Positions 60,009 through 64,000 of a stretch of 64,000 nt of DNA are shown one piece after another. Below the pieces are notes generated by a model. That model did no database searches. It was not told the DNA's origin and saw nothing but the letters and a program-made list of their open reading frames with translations. Numbering within the stretch: the stretch's first letter is position 1; every line of letters begins with the position of its first letter. The DNA is taken from positions 1 through 64,000 of the forward strand of contig CAZJBS010000010.1 in assembly GCA_964544475.1 (NCBI GenBank), read 5' to 3'. The DNA is from CAZJBS01 sp964544475. Lineage in GTDB: Bacteria > CLD3 > SB21. Made by a program: the position numbers and the translations under genes.

Positions 60009-61379
60009 TCAACCGCCATTTTCTCCTTCCGTTTCCGAACCCAGGCCGTAGTATTTCATTTTCTTGTGCAGGTTCGTCCTTTCAATGCCAAGCTCCGCCG
60101 CCGAACGCGTCACGTTGCCAAGGTGTTTCTGAAGCGTTTGCGCAATCAGGTTTCTTTCCATCTCTTCTTTGAGATCTTTCAGGGTCTTTCCTTCCGGCAG
60201 GGGACCTGAAGGGATTTCCGTTTTCCGGTTTCGCAGCGGCAGGTCCTCTTCGGTGATGGCGGCGCCGGGGGCCAGGATCAAAAGGCGCTCGATGAGATTC
60301 CGCAGTTCACGGATATTCCCCGGCCAGTCGTAGGCGCTCAAACGCCGAAGCGCTTCGGGGGTCAGCGTTTTGGCCGCCAGCCCTCCCTCTTCGGCGCACA
60401 CGCGCAGGAAATACTCGACCAGCATCGGCAGGTCTGTCATGCGCTCCCGCAGCGGCGGCATCGTCAGGGGCACGACATTGAGCCGGAAATAAAGATCCTC
60501 GCGGAAGCGTCCCTGCGCGACCTCCTTCGTGAGATCTTTGTTGGTGGCCGCAATGACCCGCACATCGACCTTCATCGTTTTCGAACTGCCCACTTTTTCA
60601 AATTCGCCCTCCTGCAGGACGCGAAGCACTTTGGCCTGCACTTTCAGGCTCATGTCGCCGATTTCGTCCAGGAATAACGTGCCGCCGTGGGCCAGGGCGA
60701 ACTTGCCTTCCCGGTCCGCGACGGAGCCCGTGTAAGCGCCCCTGACCGCGCCGAACAATTCGCTCTCGATCAGGTCCTCCGGAATGGCGGCGCAATTGAC
60801 TTTGATGAAGGGACGGGCGCGGCGCGGGCTGTGGTCATGGATGGCGCGTGCCACCAACTCCTTACCGGTGCCGCTTTCACCCAGAATGAGCACGCGCGCA
60901 TTGGTCGGGGCCGCGCGGCCGATGAGCTCGCGCACGATTTGCATGGGCCGGCTGTCGCCGATCATGTTGAACCGGCTGGATATCTCGCTGCGCAGAGCGC
61001 GGTTTTCGTCGCGGAGCGAACGGTGCTCGACGGCGTTGCGCACGGTGACCAGGATCTTTTCCTTCGTCAGCGGTTTTTCCAGAAAATCGTACGCGCCCAG
61101 TTTGACCGCCTCGACGGCGTGTTCGATCGTGCCGTGACCCGACATCAGGATGACGGTCGCGGAAGGGCCCGCCGTCAGCATCGCCCTGAGCACGTCGATG
61201 CCCGTCTGATCCGGCAGCAGCAAATCCAGAAACACCAGCTCCCAGGACCGTTTTCCGAACACCTCCAACGCCTCCCGCCCGGATTCGGCGGACATCACGT
61301 CATGGCCCTCCGCCGCCAGAATCATTTCGATCGACCGCCGGATGTTCTTTTCGTCATCGACAATCAGAATGGAAGCCAT
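60009..61379 (-). CDS. Sigma-54-dependent response regulator (NtrC/NtrX type)
   Basis: A receiver domain (phospho-acceptor D52 in LVFLDLLLPD, K102 in LEKPLTK), an AAA+ activator domain (Walker A GESGTGKE near 167-174, Walker B LFLDEIGDMS) and a Fis-type C-terminal helix-turn-helix (NVTRSAAELGIERTNLHKKMKYYGL) make a complete 456-aa NtrC-family regulator. The loop that touches sigma-54 reads GAYTGS (214-219) instead of GAFTGA. It is two bases after murJ in the same operon, with no kinase adjacent. Its C-terminus resembles NtrX. Confidence 0.92.
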   Translation of the reverse strand: MASILIVDDEKNIRRSIEMILAAEGHDVMSAESGREALEVFGKRSWELVFLDLLLPDQTGIDVLRAMLTAGPSATVILMSGHGTIEHAVEAVKLGAYDFLEKPLTKEKILVTVRNAVEHRSLRDENRALRSEISSRFNMIGDSRPMQIVRELIGRAAPTNARVLILGESGTGKELVARAIHDHSPRRARPFIKVNCAAIPEDLIESELFGAVRGAYTGSVADREGKFALAHGGTLFLDEIGDMSLKVQAKVLRVLQEGEFEKVGSSKTMKVDVRVIAATNKDLTKEVAQGRFREDLYFRLNVVPLTMPPLRERMTDLPMLVEYFLRVCAEEGGLAAKTLTPEALRRLSAYDWPGNIRELRNLIERLLILAPGAAITEEDLPLRNRKTEIPSGPLPEGKTLKDLKEEMERNLIAQTLQKHLGNVTRSAAELGIERTNLHKKMKYYGLGSETEGENGG

Positions 61380-61380
61380 G

Positions 61381-62994
61381 TCAACTCCGTTTGGCGAACC
61401 GCCCCATCACGCGATGGAGGACGGCAAAATCCGCGCATTTGAAAATCACCGTAAGACCCACGTAACAAACCGCTCCGACCGCCATGCCGGAAAATGTACG
61501 AATCAAATAGACCATCCGCGGCCCGGCCGAGGCCAACAAATCACTCCGGTCAAACATCACATTCAGTCCCCACACCACCAATCCCATCACCGCGGCGCAC
61601 AGGCTGAGCCTGGCCGATGTCTGCAAAACCTGCGACAGGTCAAACTCCGGCACGCGCCGTTTGAGGCCTGCCGTGAAAAGCACAATCTGTATGACAAAGG
61701 CCACCAGAATGCCGAGCGAAAACGACGAAGGCCCGAGACGATCGGCCAGCCCATAACTGATGCCCAGATTGATCACGGTGCCGGCGAACCGGTACCAAAA
61801 CGGCGTCCACGTGTCCTTGAGGGCATAATACGCGCGGGCATACAGATACCACAGGCTTTCGAAGGGGACCGCCAGCGCATAAAACAAAAGAATGGAGGAC
61901 GTCATCCGGACGTCGCCGGAGGTGAATTCGCCGCCCGACAGGATGAGACCGATGATGTCATGGGACAATACCGCCATGCCGACGCCGGCGGGTAAGGTCA
62001 GATACAGAATCTGCCGGTAGGAATTCTGTATGTTGTAATTGAAATTCACAAAATTTTTCCGGCTGGCGTTTTCCGCGAGATAGGGAAAAATGGCGGTCAC
62101 GAAGGAAATCCCGAAAAGGCTGACCGGAAAACTCTCGAAATTGAGGGCGTACCGGAACGCGCTGTACGCGCCGGCTTCCAGCGAAATGGACAGTTTGGAA
62201 TACACGAGGAACACAAACTGAAGCAGGCCCATGTTGAGAAAATTGGGAATGGCCAGCAGGTAGATCTGGCGGATGCCGGCGCCCTTCCATTGCCACGACC
62301 ACGAGTACCGATACGGCGTGCTCATCAGATCGGCGAGGTTCACGATCGCATTGACGACGGCCCCGATCAGGGCGCCATACGCGGCCGAATAAATGCCGTA
62401 TTGATCGTGGAACAGCCAGATGCCCAGTATGATGCAGGGATTGTATGAAACCAGCGCCAGCGCATACGCGGTGAAGTGTTTGTGCGTCTGCAGCATGCCG
62501 CTGAATATCTTGCTCGCCGCAAAGGCGATCTGGGACAACAGAAAAACCCTGGTGATGAAAACGATCGCTTCTTTCTGGCTGCCGGGGATGCCCGTCCCGA
62601 GCCAGACGTCCGTGATCGAGGGCATGAATACCCATACCGCCGCGCACACCACGACAAACGCGCCCAACGTCACATTCAGGAAACTGGAAGCCATCCGGTT
62701 GGCTTCCTCGCGCGTGTGGTTGGACAGGTATTCCGCCAGAATCGGAATGAACGACGAACTGGTGACGCCCATGATCAGGACATTCTGGAGAAGATCGGGA
62801 ATGGTGTATCCGTAGTTGTAGAAATCCGTTTCGAGGCTGGCCCCGAAGAAGTGGGCCATGACTTTGTCGCGCACCAGTCCCAGCACGGTGCTGAGCAACG
62901 TCGCGCTCGTCACAAAGAGGGCGGCAATGCCGGCCTGGTGGGATTTGAAAAATCCCTTCCCTGCCGTCGAACCGGTGTCCGGGGAATCGGTCAT
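61381..62994 (-). CDS. murJ: Lipid II flippase MurJ
   Basis: A 537-aa MOP-superfamily protein with about 14 helices and the family opening AGIAALFVTSATLLSTVLGLVRDKVMAHFFGAS and the ETDFYNYGYTIPDLLQNVLIMGVTSSSFIPILAEY block. It moves lipid-linked peptidoglycan precursor to the periplasmic face. It lies between a LON-domain gene (52 bases upstream) and the sigma-54 activator (1 base downstream). Essential in most bacteria. Confidence 0.93.
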   Translation of the reverse strand: MTDSPDTGSTAGKGFFKSHQAGIAALFVTSATLLSTVLGLVRDKVMAHFFGASLETDFYNYGYTIPDLLQNVLIMGVTSSSFIPILAEYLSNHTREEANRMASSFLNVTLGAFVVVCAAVWVFMPSITDVWLGTGIPGSQKEAIVFITRVFLLSQIAFAASKIFSGMLQTHKHFTAYALALVSYNPCIILGIWLFHDQYGIYSAAYGALIGAVVNAIVNLADLMSTPYRYSWSWQWKGAGIRQIYLLAIPNFLNMGLLQFVFLVYSKLSISLEAGAYSAFRYALNFESFPVSLFGISFVTAIFPYLAENASRKNFVNFNYNIQNSYRQILYLTLPAGVGMAVLSHDIIGLILSGGEFTSGDVRMTSSILLFYALAVPFESLWYLYARAYYALKDTWTPFWYRFAGTVINLGISYGLADRLGPSSFSLGILVAFVIQIVLFTAGLKRRVPEFDLSQVLQTSARLSLCAAVMGLVVWGLNVMFDRSDLLASAGPRMVYLIRTFSGMAVGAVCYVGLTVIFKCADFAVLHRVMGRFAKRS

Positions 62995-63046
62995 TCAGAA
63001 ACCGTCCTTGAAGTGGCCGGGCCGTAGCCCGTGTGAAAAAGGCGTG

Positions 63047-63688
63047 TCACAACGTTTTGTTGTGGAGGTGGCCATTGCCGCTGATGAGGCTCTCGATGTC
63101 ACGGCTGGCGCGGGTCCGGTCCATCAGGCGGCGCAGGGCGGCCTCGGATTTTTTCAGGCGTTCCGCCACGGACGTCATTTCCAGGAAGGCCTGCTTTTCG
63201 GCCAGCGTGAATCCCGCCGCGGCCGGAATCAGGAATGACAGATCGCGGTAGGTCAGTTGCTCGGGCAATTCCGGCATCGCTTCGGTGGACATTTCGCGAA
63301 GGATGTCTTTGTAAAGCGTGCTTGTCGCCCGCGACAGCGCTTCGAGTTCCTCGGAGCCTTCCGTCGGATCGTCGTCAAAGAATTCCACCTCGCCGACCAG
63401 GTACGGTTTGTCGGACACGATATTCCGGATGACAAAACGCCGCCGGCCCGCGGTGATGATGTCGAGGCGCCCGTCTTCGTAGCGATGGACGGTGGAGGTG
63501 ATCGCCGCGGAGCATCCGATCCGGTAAAAATCCTTGCCGGTGTAATACACGACGCCGAAAACCGTATTTTGTTCGAGGCACTCGCCGATCATCTGTTTGT
63601 ACCGGTCTTCAAAGATATGCAAGGGCAGGGGCATGCCGGGAAACAGCACGACGCCGAGGGGAAACAACGGAATTTGCGGATGGTTCAT
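63047..63688 (-). CDS. LON N-terminal substrate-binding domain protein
   Basis: A 213-aa protein with only the N-terminal domain of Lon protease (IPLFPLGVVLFPGMPLPLHIFEDRYKQMI ... GCSAAITSTVHRYEDGRLDIITAGRRRFVI) and a helical tail; no ATPase or protease part. Such stand-alone domains have unclear function, perhaps binding unfolded peptides. The ATG at 63688 is chosen because homology begins there and it overlaps the aroB stop by four bases. Confidence 0.9.
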   Translation of the reverse strand: MNHPQIPLFPLGVVLFPGMPLPLHIFEDRYKQMIGECLEQNTVFGVVYYTGKDFYRIGCSAAITSTVHRYEDGRLDIITAGRRRFVIRNIVSDKPYLVGEVEFFDDDPTEGSEELEALSRATSTLYKDILREMSTEAMPELPEQLTYRDLSFLIPAAAGFTLAEKQAFLEMTSVAERLKKSEAALRRLMDRTRASRDIESLISGNGHLHNKTL

Positions 63689-64000
63689 GGCCGGCTTCTT
63701 TCGTTCAGGAGGTTCAGGGCCCACGCCAGGCTCTGGCGCAGCGCCCGGCGGTCGTGCCATTCGAATAGTCCGGCTTTGCCGATGTCACGCAACAGCACCA
63801 GCCGGAGCCGGCCGTCGCGCTTTTTTTTGTCATGGTCCATCCGGCGAATAACGTCTCCGGCGTCGACGCGGCGAAGGAACGACCGGACCGGTTTTTGCGA
63901 GACCACCTGCGCCAGCGGCCGCTCTATCGTCATCAGAATGGTTTCCAGATCGTCCTCGCCGATCAGGCCGGCCTGTAACGACAGATACGACGCCGCGAGC
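63685..64000 (-). CDS. aroB: 3-dehydroquinate synthase, C-terminal part (cut by window edge)
   Basis: Only the last ~104 codons are inside the window. They read AASYLSLQAGLIGEDD, then MDHDKKKRDGRLRLVLLRDIGKAG, the conserved end of AroB, where DKKxRDG binds the substrate phosphate. The enzyme is the second step of the shikimate pathway. Its stop overlaps the LON-domain gene, so aroB, the LON protein, murJ and the sigma-54 activator probably form one operon. Confidence 0.8.
   Translation of the reverse strand, partial: LAASYLSLQAGLIGEDDLETILMTIERPLAQVVSQKPVRSFLRRVDAGDVIRRMDHDKKKRDGRLRLVLLRDIGKAGLFEWHDRRALRQSLAWALNLLNERSRP

Noticed and set aside
1..64000. CRISPR arrays, tRNA or rRNA genes, prophage
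   Set aside because: No regularly spaced repeats, tRNA-like T-arm sequences, conserved rRNA segments or phage structural genes were noticed on reading the window.

Overview
The window most likely comes from a Gram-negative bacterium of the FCB (Fibrobacterota-Chlorobiota-Bacteroidota) superphylum, perhaps a relative of candidate division KSB1 or Calditrichota; this placement is inference. Support comes from type IX secretion parts (PorU-like C25 peptidase, PorV, a second PorV/PorQ-family protein, a secreted protein with a T9SS-type C-terminal domain), an LptF/G permease, a tripartite RND pump, and MqnC of the futalosine menaquinone route. Promoters that can be read are of the TTGAyN-N17-TATATT kind. 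No rRNA, tRNA or CRISPR array was seen.

Region 1 (1-8.9 kb) is an accessory island that is partly A+T-richer than the rest. It holds a TrlF-family PHP/ATPase gene whose 5' end is cut off by what looks like an insertion-sequence end. Then come an XRE-ImmA/IrrE regulator, a DUF4411 PIN-like toxin and a type I restriction HsdR subunit, chained by two ATGA overlaps. A two-helix membrane protein of unknown function follows. The island ends in the 3' remnant of an Ig-like secreted protein.

Region 2 (8.9-14.8 kb, mostly minus strand) is a four-gene operon of archaeal-type HMG-CoA synthase, thiolase, DUF35 scaffold and an AtuA-family protein. After it come the DUF1257/DUF2997 pair and a divergent nuclease. 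A MITE-like inverted repeat lies at 15.05-15.20 kb.

Region 3 (15.3-20.7 kb) looks like a peptide-use cluster: OPT transporter, PqqD-like protein, PepD dipeptidase, and beyond a terminator an MFS carrier. Region 4 (20.9-30.5 kb) has two HAD phosphatases, a SPOR protein, 3-hydroxybutyryl-CoA dehydrogenase, a biotin carrier, an FG-GAP secreted protein, DacB, a soluble CNBD-GAF histidine kinase, a PorV/PorQ-family protein and a stand-alone CNBD protein.

Region 5 (30.5-42.6 kb) carries rmlB, pyrB, a TetR-regulated RND efflux operon with promoter and operator candidates, an arsenosugar pair (ArsS plus AhpD-like partner), a CoA-binding protein, a methyltransferase and endonuclease III. Region 6 (42.6-64 kb) is envelope-centred: LptG-like permease, RNase R, flippase, a secreted M6-like protein without zinc ligands, PorV, PorU, small membrane proteins, MqnC, SpoIID/LytB, a sigma-54 activator, MurJ, a LON-domain protein and the 3' end of aroB, which is cut by the window edge.
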